Assembly: GCA_937876985.1 (NCBI GenBank)
Contig: CALEFT010000009.1
Span: forward strand, 1-64,000
Reading direction: 5' to 3'
Length of the DNA stretch: 64,000 nt
Source: an uncultured Clostridia bacterium
GTDB lineage: Bacteria; Bacillota; Clostridia; Saccharofermentanales; Saccharofermentanaceae
Made by a program: the position numbers and the translations under genes. Of this stretch, positions 44,171 through 52,317 are shown piece by piece (the stretch's first letter is position 1; the number at the start of each line of letters is the position of its first letter). The notes under the pieces are model-generated. The model was given only the letters and a program-made list of their open reading frames with translations, made no database searches and was not told the origin of the DNA.

Positions 44171-44887
44171 ATGAAGACTTTTGACATCGCAGAACTATTG
44201 AAGGGAAATGATTATCCAGGTCGTGGAATTGTTATCGGACGTTCAGACGACGGTAAGAAGGCTGTTACAGCTTATTTCATCATGGGTCGTTCTGTTAATT
44301 CACGTAATCGTGTATTTACAGCTACTGAGGATGGAATTAAGACAGAGGCTTTTGATCCATCATTGCTAACTGATCCACATCTTATCATCTACTCACCAGT
44401 TAGAGTTCTTGGTAACAAGACTATCGTTACTAATGGTGATCAGACTGATACAATCTATGAGCTTATGGATAAGCAGCAGACATTCGAGCAGGCACTAAGA
44501 ACTAGAGAGTTCGAGGATGATGCTCCAAACTACACACCTAGAATTTCCGGTATCATGCATGTAGAGAAGGGTGTTTATAACTATGCTATGTCTATTTTGA
44601 AGACAGCTGATGGCAACCCAGATTCTTGTCAGAGATTTACTTTCTCATATAATAATCCTCTTGCTGGTAAGGGACACTTCATTCATACATATATGGGTGA
44701 TGGTAATCCACTTCCAAGCTTCGAGGGTGAGCCAGAGAAGGTAGAGATAAAGGGTGATATAGATTCTTTCACAAATATGCTATGGGAGTCCTTGAACGAG
44801 GATAATAAGGTATCTTTGTTTGTGAGATATATCGACATTGATACTGGTGCTGTTGATACAAGAATTGTAAATAAGAATGTTAAGTAA
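44171..44887 (+). CDS. purO: IMP cyclohydrolase, PurO type
   Basis: This 238-residue protein belongs to the PurO-like IMP cyclohydrolase family (IMP_cyclohyd domain), which closes the purine ring from FAICAR. Family segments seen: YPGRGIVIGRSDDGKKAVTAYFIMGRS at the N-terminus, LIIYSPVRVLGNKTIVTNGDQTDTI (about 78-102), and NPLAGKGHFIHTYMGDGNPLPSFEGEP (about 165-190). It replaces the MGS-type cyclohydrolase half of classical PurH. TGGAGGGTTTGTC precedes ATG 44171. Confidence 0.9.
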   Translation: MKTFDIAELLKGNDYPGRGIVIGRSDDGKKAVTAYFIMGRSVNSRNRVFTATEDGIKTEAFDPSLLTDPHLIIYSPVRVLGNKTIVTNGDQTDTIYELMDKQQTFEQALRTREFEDDAPNYTPRISGIMHVEKGVYNYAMSILKTADGNPDSCQRFTFSYNNPLAGKGHFIHTYMGDGNPLPSFEGEPEKVEIKGDIDSFTNMLWESLNEDNKVSLFVRYIDIDTGAVDTRIVNKNVK

Positions 44888-44911
44888 TATAAGACGACAA
44901 GGAGTAGAACA

Positions 44912-46102
44912 ATGAACGAGATGTTATTGAAGTATGGATGTAATCCAAATCAGAAGCCATCTAGAATCTATATGGCAGATGGAAGCGAGCTTCCTATCGA
45001 AGTATTGAATGGTAAGCCAGGTTATATTAATTTGCTTGATGCTTTTAACGGCTGGCAGCTTGTAAAGGAACTTAAGGAGGCAACAGGTCTTCCATGTGCT
45101 ACAAGCTTTAAGCACGTTTCTCCAGCTGGTGCTGCAGTTGGTAAGCCACTTTCTGAGACAGAAGCAAAGATTTATTTTGTTGATGATCTTGTAAATGATC
45201 TTAGTGAGCTTTCTGGAATTGCTTGTGCTTATGCTAGAGCAAGAGGTGCTGATAGAATGAGTTCTTTTGGTGACTTTATTTCCTTGTCTGATGAGTGTGA
45301 TGCTATCACAGCTAAGATGATCCAAAGAGAAGTATCTGATGGAATTATTGCTCCTTCTTACACAGATGAGGCTCTCGAGATTTTGAAGTCTAAGCGTAAG
45401 GGCACATACAATATCATTAAGATTGATGCTAATTATAAGCCAGCTGAGCTAGAAGTTAAGCAGGTTTATGGCGTAAGTTTCGAGCAGGGAAGAAACGAGC
45501 TCGATATCAAGGCTGATATGCTCTCTAATGTAGTTACAGCTAACAAGGATATTCCAGAGGATAAGAAGATTGATCTTCTCATTTCTCTTATTACACTTAA
45601 GTACACACAGTCTAACTCTGTTTGTTATGTTAAGGATGGACAGGCAATTGGTATTGGTGCTGGTCAGCAGTCTAGAATTCACTGTACAAGACTTGCTGGT
45701 AACAAGGCTGATAACTGGTGGCTTCGTCAGCATCCAAAGGTAATGGGCTTGCAGTTTGTTGACGATATCCGTCGTCCAGACCGTGATAATACAATTGATG
45801 TATACATTTCTGATGAGTATGAGGATGTACTTGCAGAAGGTAGATGGCAGGAACTCTTTAAGGTTAAGCCAGAGGTTCTTACTGTTGAGGAGAAGAAGGA
45901 GTGGCTTAAGAAGAATGATAATGTTTGCCTAGGTTCTGATGCTTTCTTCCCATTCGGTGACAATATCGAGCGTGCTCGCAAGAGTGGTGTTAAGTATATT
46001 GTTGAACCAGGTGGATCTGTTCGTGATGATCAGGTTATCGAGACATGCGATAAGTATGGAATGGCAATGGCATTCACAGGAATTCGTTTGTTCCACCATT
46101 AA
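44912..46102 (+). CDS. Stand-alone AICAR formyltransferase (PurH C-terminal type)
   Basis: This 396-residue protein corresponds to the AICAR transformylase part of PurH without the N-terminal IMP cyclohydrolase domain. It begins LLKYGCNPNQKPSRIY and carries ATSFKHVSPAGAAVG (about 63-77, catalytic Lys-His) and QSRIHCTRLAGNKADNWWLRQHP (about 253-275), followed by EPGGSVRDDQVI. It performs the penultimate purine step and is placed right after purO, which does the last step. Bifunctional PurH is about 510-530 residues. AAGGAGTAGAACA precedes ATG 44912. Confidence 0.93.
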   Translation: MNEMLLKYGCNPNQKPSRIYMADGSELPIEVLNGKPGYINLLDAFNGWQLVKELKEATGLPCATSFKHVSPAGAAVGKPLSETEAKIYFVDDLVNDLSELSGIACAYARARGADRMSSFGDFISLSDECDAITAKMIQREVSDGIIAPSYTDEALEILKSKRKGTYNIIKIDANYKPAELEVKQVYGVSFEQGRNELDIKADMLSNVVTANKDIPEDKKIDLLISLITLKYTQSNSVCYVKDGQAIGIGAGQQSRIHCTRLAGNKADNWWLRQHPKVMGLQFVDDIRRPDRDNTIDVYISDEYEDVLAEGRWQELFKVKPEVLTVEEKKEWLKKNDNVCLGSDAFFPFGDNIERARKSGVKYIVEPGGSVRDDQVIETCDKYGMAMAFTGIRLFHH

Positions 46103-46129
46103 TTAGTAATTAGTTTATTGAGGTGTCCT

Positions 46130-47422
46130 ATGAAGAAGATTTTGGTTGTTGGCGGCGGTGGCCGTGAGCATGCTATTATTATGAAGCTCAAGGAGAGTAA
46201 GCACGTATCCGAGATTCATTGTGCCCCTGGTAATGGTGGTATCTCTAGATTTGCTACTTGTCATAATGTTAAGGCTATTGATATTGAAGGAATGGTAGCA
46301 CTAGCTAAGGAGCTTAAGCCAGATATGGTAGTTGTAGCTCCAGATGATCCACTTGTACTTGGTATGGTAGATGCTCTTCAGAAAGAAGGCTTTATGACAT
46401 TTGGTCCTAAGGCGAATGCGGCTATTATCGAAGGCTCTAAGGTTTTCTCTAAGGATCTCATGAAGAAGTATGATATTCCTACAGCATTCTATGAGGTATT
46501 CGATAATTCAGAGGACGCAATTAACTATCTTAAGAAGCAGAATTCTTATCCAGCAGTTATCAAGGCAGATGGTCTTGCTCTTGGAAAGGGTGTTATTATC
46601 GCACAAAATGAAGAAGAAGCAATTACTGCTGTTCGCGAGATGATTGATGAGCTTAAGTTTGGTTCGTCTTCTGCTAGAGTAGTAGTAGAGGAATTCCTAA
46701 CTGGTCCAGAGGTTTCTGTACTTGCATTTACTGATGGAAAGACTATGGTTCCAATGATTTCTTCTATGGACCATAAGCGTGCACTTGATGGCGATGAAGG
46801 TCTTAACACAGGTGGAATGGGAACATTAAGCCCAAATCCATGCTATACAGAAGAAATCGCTAAGGAATGTATGGAGACTATCTTCATTCCTACTATGGAA
46901 GCAATGAACAAGGAAGGCAGAACATTTGAAGGCTGTCTATACTTCGGATTAATGCTTACACCTAAGGGACCAAAGGTAATTGAATACAATTGTCGTTTTG
47001 GTGATCCAGAGACACAAGTTGTTCTTCCAATGCTTGAGGGTGACTTGTATGAGATTTTCGAAGCTATATATAATCACACACTAGATCAGGTCGAGATAAA
47101 CTGGGCTTCTGGAAGCTGCGCTTGCGTAATAATGGCAAGTGGTGGATATCCAGAAAGTTACAAGAAGGGTATCACAATGAATGGTATGGATGAGCTAGGT
47201 CAAGTTGATGGATGCTTTGTATATCATGCTGGTACTGCTAATTCGGAAGATGGCAAGGGCTTTGTTACAGCTGGTGGTCGAGTAATTGGCGTTACTAGCA
47301 AGGGTGCTACACTTCCTGAAGCACTTAAGAATGCATATGCTGGTGTATCGAAGATTGACTTCGAAGGTGCTCATTTCCGTAAGGATATTGGACATCGTGC
47401 ACTAGCTAAGCTAGAGGAATAA
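46130..47422 (+). CDS. purD: Phosphoribosylamine-glycine ligase
   Basis: This 430-residue ATP-grasp enzyme starts KILVVGGGGREHAI. It has GPKANAAIIEGSKVFSKDLM (about 92-112), the ATP-grasp segment PAVIKADGLALGKGV (about 141-155), GGMGTLSPNP and the catalytic-site EYNCRFGDPETQVVLPML (about 285-302). Last gene of the visible pur operon. TTG 46118 is in frame, but GAGGTGTCCT is spaced for ATG 46130. Confidence 0.97.
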   Translation: MKKILVVGGGGREHAIIMKLKESKHVSEIHCAPGNGGISRFATCHNVKAIDIEGMVALAKELKPDMVVVAPDDPLVLGMVDALQKEGFMTFGPKANAAIIEGSKVFSKDLMKKYDIPTAFYEVFDNSEDAINYLKKQNSYPAVIKADGLALGKGVIIAQNEEEAITAVREMIDELKFGSSSARVVVEEFLTGPEVSVLAFTDGKTMVPMISSMDHKRALDGDEGLNTGGMGTLSPNPCYTEEIAKECMETIFIPTMEAMNKEGRTFEGCLYFGLMLTPKGPKVIEYNCRFGDPETQVVLPMLEGDLYEIFEAIYNHTLDQVEINWASGSCACVIMASGGYPESYKKGITMNGMDELGQVDGCFVYHAGTANSEDGKGFVTAGGRVIGVTSKGATLPEALKNAYAGVSKIDFEGAHFRKDIGHRALAKLEE

Positions 47423-47449
47423 TCAACCATTACAAGGAATGGAGCAAAT

Positions 47450-48643
47450 ATGAGAATTGGTTTGTTCGGAGGATCATTTGATCCGTTTCACAATGGTCAT
47501 AAATCAATAATTGAAGGCGCGCTAAGGTCTGGCAATCTCGATAGAATTGTCGTCATTCCTGTGGCGCGCAATTCTTTTAAAAGAGGCAAAATCCTAAGTG
47601 CAGCTCCATATAGATACTATCAGACGCTTCATGCGATAGAAGGCTTCGAGGATAAGGTTTCTATTAGCGATATTGAGTTTCATATGCCAGGGATTAGTTA
47701 CACTGCTAATACGATTAGAGAGCTTTTGCAAAACGGCTACGACGATGACGAATTGTTTTGGATTTGTGGCTCTGATATTCTGGATTCCTTTGACAAATGG
47801 AGAGAACCGGAAGAGCTTCTTAAGATGGTTACACTTATGGTAGCGCATCGTCCAGGTGATGATAGTGCAGAGAACGCCAAGGAGTTTGCTAGTAAGGTAA
47901 AGCTTTTCGAAGAGAAGTTCGCGACGAAGGTTGTGACTTTTGATATTGACGGCATAGAAGTTGCGTCTTCGGCTATCAGGGTGGACAAGGATTTTGACGA
48001 TGTTCCTAAGTCTGTTCGTGAATTTATCGCGGCACACGACTTGTATAGCAAGGACCCAAGCCCTCTCGAAAAAGTCTCGGACGAAGCAATTAACTTGTTT
48101 TATGAGCTTTCCATTATCCTAATGGACTACCTTGGCGAAAAGCGTTTGCTACACACAATCAATGTTGCTTTATATGCATGTAAAATTGCTGCAAATAATG
48201 GCATATCATGCGATAAGGCCTTGATTGCTGGAATCCTTCACGATTGTGCCAAGGAGTTGCCAGACAATATTCAGAAGGCATATGCAATGCTTGCTGATGG
48301 TGAGGACTCTAAGCTTTTGTCCCATGACAAGCTATGGCATGCGCCAGCTGGAAGTCATATGGCGAAGGAATTGTTCGAGATCGATGATGAAGAGATTCTT
48401 GATGCTATCAAATATCACACTACTGGTCGAGGCAATATGACACCTCTAGAGAAGGTTATCTATCTAGCTGACAAGATTGAGCCTGCTAGGAAATTTGATA
48501 ATCTTGAGCCAATTCGTAAGGCGAGTATGACAGATATTGATTTGGCTATGAAGCTTTGTCTTGATGAGGTTAGTAAGAAATTTGAGAAGACTCATAAGAG
48601 GATGCATGATTATACTTACGATTGCTATAGAGATTTGGTATAA
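47450..48643 (+). CDS. nadD: Nicotinate-nucleotide adenylyltransferase fused to a YqeK-type HD domain
   Basis: This 397-residue fusion has NadD at residues 1-200 (GLFGGSFDPFHNGHKSI with the HxGH nucleotidyltransferase motif, WICGSDILDSFDKW, and SSAIR). A YqeK-like HD phosphohydrolase occupies about 210-397 (RLLHTINVALYACKIA, AGILHDCAKELP, DKLWHAPAGSHMAKELF, IKYHTTGRGNMTPLEKVIYLADKIEP). YqeK proteins hydrolyse Ap4A-type dinucleotides; nadD and yqeK are usually separate neighbours in Firmicutes and here are one frame. rsfS follows, keeping the classic nadD-yqeK-rsfS order. AAGGAATGGAGCAAAT precedes ATG 47450. Confidence 0.94.
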   Translation: MRIGLFGGSFDPFHNGHKSIIEGALRSGNLDRIVVIPVARNSFKRGKILSAAPYRYYQTLHAIEGFEDKVSISDIEFHMPGISYTANTIRELLQNGYDDDELFWICGSDILDSFDKWREPEELLKMVTLMVAHRPGDDSAENAKEFASKVKLFEEKFATKVVTFDIDGIEVASSAIRVDKDFDDVPKSVREFIAAHDLYSKDPSPLEKVSDEAINLFYELSIILMDYLGEKRLLHTINVALYACKIAANNGISCDKALIAGILHDCAKELPDNIQKAYAMLADGEDSKLLSHDKLWHAPAGSHMAKELFEIDDEEILDAIKYHTTGRGNMTPLEKVIYLADKIEPARKFDNLEPIRKASMTDIDLAMKLCLDEVSKKFEKTHKRMHDYTYDCYRDLV

Positions 48644-48676
48644 TTAATGCATAAAAACATATATGGAGGTTATCTC

Positions 48677-49000
48677 ATGGAAATTAAAGAATTAGCAGAT
48701 AAGATAGCGAAGATATTAGATGATAAGCTAGGTGCAGAGATTGAAGTAATCGATGTTTCTGACAAGACAACTTTGGCTGAATATTTTGTTATTTGCAGCG
48801 GTACTTCAACAACACATGTTAAGGCACTTTCTAATGAAGTAGAATATGTGCTTAAGACAGAGTATGATTTGTATCCTGATCATATTGAAGGTCACGGCTC
48901 TAATCGCTGGATCCTTCTTGATTACAAGGATGTTGTTGTACATATTTTCCATCCTGAAGAAAGAGAGAATTATAGTCTCGAGAAGCTTTGGATGAAGTAA
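48677..49000 (+). CDS. rsfS: Ribosomal silencing factor RsfS
   Basis: This 107-residue Iojap/RsfS protein blocks 30S-50S joining by binding uL14. Family features: ADKIAKILDDKLGAEIEVIDVS, LAEYFVICSGTSTTHVKAL (about 36-54), DLYPDHIEGHGSNRWILLDYKDVVVHIFHPEERENYSLEKLW. TATGGAGGTTATCTC precedes ATG 48677; the ATG at 48647 lies upstream of this site. It ends in a terminator at 49027. Confidence 0.95.
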   Translation: MEIKELADKIAKILDDKLGAEIEVIDVSDKTTLAEYFVICSGTSTTHVKALSNEVEYVLKTEYDLYPDHIEGHGSNRWILLDYKDVVVHIFHPEERENYSLEKLWMK

Positions 49001-49026
49001 TATTAATAGCTAAGATAATGCATTTA

Positions 49027-49055
49027 TGGAGACCTATAGGGTCTCCATTTTTGTC
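49027..49055 (+). terminator. Terminator after rsfS
   Basis: TGGAGACC and GGGTCTCCA pair around TATA, followed by TTTTTG, 26 bp after the rsfS stop. Confidence 0.9.
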
Positions 49056-49151
49056 GACATTTTTATTGAATTTGTCGTTATTTGTCGAGACTTTTCGAGT
49101 AGGCTTTGTGTTAGGATACGTACAGAATCAATTGACATAAAGGTAGCAAGG

Positions 49152-49853
49152 ATGAGTAAGAGAAGTGCGCTTATATATTCGATAGCTTTTGTTGGAATAA
49201 TAGTTGTTAGTATGTTTTATAAGTTCTTTGCTGTTGGCGACATTAGACTGCCAATAATTGGTGAGATTACTATGAAGGACGATAGGCTAGATAGAATTAT
49301 TCATGCATCTGATACGGCAAATGTTACTAGCACTGTGGAAGCTACCACAGAAACTGTTGCTACAAGCATAACAAGCAGTACGATTGTTATTTATCTAGCT
49401 GGAGCAATTGATTCGCCTGGGATTTATGAAGTTAATCGATATATTAGACTATATGAAGTAATTGAGTTAGCAGGAGGTTTAACAAGTGAAGCCGAGGCCG
49501 ATAGGATAAATATGGTTTATCAACTAACGGAGGATATGTCGATATATATTCCGTATGCTAGTGATGAAGCACTTGTCGGGGAGGATGGTTTTCTTTCTGC
49601 AAATGAAGACTCTGGGATAGTTATTAGTGATGGACAAGATAATGATGCTGGTAGTGAAGAGACGTTAGTTAATATCAATACAGCAACTATTGATGAACTA
49701 GATTCTTTGCCAGGAATTGGACCAGCTATGGCTGAGCGGATAATTGAATATAGAACTACTAACGGCAATTTCAATTCAATAGAAAATATTATGAATGTAA
49801 GTGGGATAGGCGAGACGAAATTCAACGAGATTTCGAGTTTAATTTGTGTCTAA
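49152..49853 (+). CDS. ComEA-like helix-hairpin-helix protein with SLBB domain
   Basis: This 233-residue membrane-anchored protein has one TM at about 8-27, a Thr/Ser-rich stalk (about 55-85), and an SLBB/soluble-ligand-binding domain (IVIYLAGAIDSPGIYEVNRYIRLYEVIELAGGLTSEAEADRINM, about 86-140). A double HhH DNA-binding unit is at about 172-233 (VNINTATIDELDSLPGIGPAMAERIIEY, VSGIGETKFNEI). This is the ComEA receptor architecture for DNA uptake in competence or related transport. No comEB/comEC is adjacent here. The longer frame from 49026 covers the rsfS terminator; AAAGGTAGCAAGG supports ATG 49152. Confidence 0.88.
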   Translation: MSKRSALIYSIAFVGIIVVSMFYKFFAVGDIRLPIIGEITMKDDRLDRIIHASDTANVTSTVEATTETVATSITSSTIVIYLAGAIDSPGIYEVNRYIRLYEVIELAGGLTSEAEADRINMVYQLTEDMSIYIPYASDEALVGEDGFLSANEDSGIVISDGQDNDAGSEETLVNINTATIDELDSLPGIGPAMAERIIEYRTTNGNFNSIENIMNVSGIGETKFNEISSLICV

Positions 49854-49895
49854 GGACTTGCAGAAAATGAAAGAGAGTTGTAAACTCTCATTTGA

Positions 49896-50151
49896 AAAGC
49901 GATGACAAGGACACGTGTAATAGTCATTTGCGTCTACCAGAGAATCGGAGTCGGTGGGCTGGAAGCTCCGAAGAATAGCAACTATTATATACAACCTTCG
50001 AGCTGCCGAAGTAAACTTATTTAATAAGGTGATTCGAGCCGTGATGCCGCGTAAGAGCAATAATTGAGTGGTATTCATTATATTGATGAATGCAATTTGG
50101 GTGGAACCGTGCAGCTATGCATCCCATATTTCTGGGGAGCATGGCTTTTTT
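49896..50151 (+). promoter_or_regulatory. T-box riboswitch (threonine) upstream of thrS
   Basis: The leader has the hallmarks of a T-box: a 5' stem with AGAGAATCGG, a GGTGGG...GGAAGCTCC apical helix, then GAGCTGCCGAAG, and the T-box sequence GGGTGGAACCGTGC at 50099-50112. A 13-position terminator (arms 50113-50125 and 50134-50146, one mismatch) is followed by six Ts. Uncharged tRNA-Thr should stabilise an antiterminator and allow thrS expression. The specifier triplet is perhaps ACA at 49991-49993 or ACC at 49994-49996; I cannot decide without a fold. A separate GAGAGTT-gta-AACTCTC hairpin precedes it (49873-49889), without a U-tract. This covers the whole long gap between comEA-like and thrS. 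Confidence 0.92.
50113..50151 (+). terminator. Regulated terminator of the thrS T-box
   Basis: AGCTATGCATCCC pairs with GGGGAGCATGGCT (12 of 13 positions including G-T pairs), followed by TTTTTT at 50146-50151. Confidence 0.88.
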
Positions 50152-50197
50152 GATGCTTCCAGATAAGAAAGATTATTAATATTAGGAGGTAAAACAT

Positions 50198-51976
50198 ATG
50201 GTAGATTTTAATGATGAGATTCAGAGAGGAATGTATAGACATACTACTTCTCATATTATGGCACAGGCAGTAAAGAGATTATGGCCAGAGACTAAGCTTG
50301 CAATCGGTCCGAAGATTGATGATGGCTTCTACTATGATTTTGATAGAGCGGAGGCTTTTACAGCAGAGGATCTTAAGGCAATCGAAGCTGAGATGAAGAA
50401 GATTATTAAGGAGAATCTAGTTCTTGAGCGCTTCGAATTACCAAGAGAAGAAGCTATTAAGTTTATGCAGGAGAAGAATGAGCCTTTCAAGGTAGAGCTA
50501 ATTAATGATCTTCCTGAAGACGCAGTAATTTCCTTTTATAAGCAGGGAGAGTTTGTTGACCTTTGTGCTGGTCCTCATATTGAGAGAACTGGTGAGATTA
50601 AGGCTTTTAAGCTTACTTCTGCAGCTGCTGCATACTGGAGAGGTGATTCAAATAGAGAGACACTTCAGAGAATTTATGGAACAAGCTTCCCAACTAAGGA
50701 GATGCTCAATGAGTATTTGACAAGACTAGAAGAAGCAAAGAAGCGTGACCATAACAAGATTGGTAGAGAACTTGAGTATTTTACAACAGTAGATTACATT
50801 GGCCAGGGCTTGCCAATTATGCTTGCAAAGGGTTCTAAGGTTGTACAGATTCTTCAGCGTTGGGTTGAGGATGAGGAAGCAAAGAGAGGCTGTATCCTAA
50901 CAAAGACTCCTCTTATGGCTAAGCGTGATCTTTATAAGATTTCTGGTCACTGGGATCACTATCGTGATGGTATGTTTATTATGGGAGACCCAGACGACGA
51001 GTCTAGCGAGTGCTTTGCGCTTCGTCCAATGACATGTCCATTCCAGTATCAGGTATATTTGAATAGACAGCGTTCTTATCGTGATCTTCCAATGAGACTT
51101 ACTGAGACATCAACTCTTTTCCGTAACGAGGAATCAGGTGAGATGCATGGACTTATTCGTGTTCGTCAGTTTACTATTTCTGAAGGTCACTACATTCTTC
51201 GTCCAGACCAGCTCGAAGAGGAGTTCAAGAACTGCCTTGAGCTAGCTAAGTATTGTCTTGATACAGTTGGACTTCTTGATGACTGTACATTCCGCTTCTC
51301 ACAGTGGGATCCAGCAAACCCAAAGAACAAGTACGAGGGTACAGCAGAGCAGTGGAATGAAGCTCAGGATGCTATGGCTAAGATTCTTGACAATCTTGGA
51401 GTTGAGTATTCTATCGGTATTGACGAGGCTGCTTTCTATGGTCCTAAGCTCGACATTCAGTACAAGAATGTTTACGGCAAGGAGGATACACTCGTTACAA
51501 TTCAGATTGATATGCTTTTAGCACAGAAGTTCGGAATGGAATATGTTGATGCAGATGGTTCTAAGAAGAATCCATATATCATTCACAGAACAAGCCTTGG
51601 CTGCTATGAGAGAACTCTTGCTTACCTCCTCGAAAAGTATGCAGGCGTACTTCCACTTTGGATGGCTCCAGAGCAGGCTAGAATCCTTCCAATCTCCGAT
51701 AAGCAGATCGATAAGGCATACGAGGTTCGTGATTACCTACGCTCACTTGGACTACGTGTTGAGGTTGACGACCGTAATGAGAAGGTTGGTAAGAAGATTC
51801 GCGAGGCTCGTCTTGATAAGCTAATCTACTGGCTCGTAATTGGTGACCAGGAAGTTGAGAATAATACAGTAGCTGTAAGTTCAAGATTCGAGCAGGGTTC
51901 AGAAGTTCTCTCAATCGAGGATTGCGGAAAGAAGCTTCTTGATGAAGTAGAGAAGAAGATTCGTCGTAATGTTTGA
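50198..51976 (+). CDS. thrS: Threonine-tRNA ligase lacking the TGS domain
   Basis: This 592-residue class II synthetase starts directly with the N2 editing domain (RHTTSHIMAQAVKRLWPETKLAIGP with the HxxxH zinc-type motif, and CAGPHIERTG). It lacks the roughly 60-residue N-terminal TGS domain of classical ThrRS (about 640 residues). Core motifs: MTCPFQYQVY and RNEESGEMHGLIRVRQFT (motif 2), zinc ligands (Cys in RPMTCPF, His in SEGHYI, and His in IIHRTSLG), GSYERTLAYLLE-like motif 3 (read here as GCYERTLAYLLE), and a C-terminal anticodon-binding domain (about 490-592). AGGAGGTAAAACAT precedes ATG 50198, leaving no room for a TGS domain. Controlled by the T-box. Confidence 0.95.
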   Translation: MVDFNDEIQRGMYRHTTSHIMAQAVKRLWPETKLAIGPKIDDGFYYDFDRAEAFTAEDLKAIEAEMKKIIKENLVLERFELPREEAIKFMQEKNEPFKVELINDLPEDAVISFYKQGEFVDLCAGPHIERTGEIKAFKLTSAAAAYWRGDSNRETLQRIYGTSFPTKEMLNEYLTRLEEAKKRDHNKIGRELEYFTTVDYIGQGLPIMLAKGSKVVQILQRWVEDEEAKRGCILTKTPLMAKRDLYKISGHWDHYRDGMFIMGDPDDESSECFALRPMTCPFQYQVYLNRQRSYRDLPMRLTETSTLFRNEESGEMHGLIRVRQFTISEGHYILRPDQLEEEFKNCLELAKYCLDTVGLLDDCTFRFSQWDPANPKNKYEGTAEQWNEAQDAMAKILDNLGVEYSIGIDEAAFYGPKLDIQYKNVYGKEDTLVTIQIDMLLAQKFGMEYVDADGSKKNPYIIHRTSLGCYERTLAYLLEKYAGVLPLWMAPEQARILPISDKQIDKAYEVRDYLRSLGLRVEVDDRNEKVGKKIREARLDKLIYWLVIGDQEVENNTVAVSSRFEQGSEVLSIEDCGKKLLDEVEKKIRRNV

Positions 51977-52005
51977 TTAGTAAATTTGATAAATCATTAA
52001 ATTGT

Positions 52006-52035
52006 AAGGGACAGTCATATGGCTGTCCCTTTTTA
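52006..52035 (+). terminator. Terminator after thrS
   Basis: AAGGGACAG and CTGTCCCTT pair around TCATATGG, followed by TTTTATAT, 30 bp after the thrS stop. Confidence 0.9.
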
Positions 52036-52129
52036 TATATTTACATGTAAATTGGTGATACAGTAAGAGATACACGCATTCTTATTATTAGTTATTGATA
52101 GCAGTTTAATTGTTATGAATAACCTTATT

Positions 52130-52206
52130 TGGTCGGAGTGAGAAGACTCGAACTTCCGGCCCCTTGCTCCCGAAGCAAGTGCTCTACCACCTGAGCTACA
52201 CCCCGA
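52130..52206 (-). tRNA. tRNA-Pro (anticodon CGG)
   Basis: Read on the minus strand, the gene starts TCGGGGT at 52206 and ends ACTCCGA plus an encoded CCA at 52130. The acceptor arms pair (one G-T). D-arm AGCTCAGGTGGTAGAGC, anticodon arm CTTGC-TTCGGGA-GCAAG with anticodon CGG, and T-arm GGTTCGAGTC-type sequence (AGTTCGAGTCTTC) are all present. It reads Pro codon CCG. Confidence 0.95.
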
Positions 52207-52217
52207 TAATAGTCAAT

Positions 52218-52246
52218 ATTTTAGACCTAGTTATATAAATTATCAA
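52218..52246 (-). promoter_or_regulatory. Promoter of tRNA-Pro
   Basis: On the minus strand: TTGATA (52246-52241), a 17-bp spacer and TAAAAT (52223-52218). The -10 ends 12 bp before the mature tRNA 5' end. Confidence 0.65.
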
Positions 52247-52317
52247 CAATTTGCATAACTATTTGTGTATGGAAAGAGGACTATGAAAAGAGTATATTTC
52301 TATTGGAGGGAATATGT

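Noticed and set aside
49026..49151. N-terminal extension of the ComEA-like protein
   Set aside because: It would include the rsfS terminator; a ribosome binding site lies at ATG 49152.
52006..52129. Additional tRNA or small RNA between thrS and tRNA-Pro
   Set aside because: Only the thrS terminator and AT-rich sequence are present.
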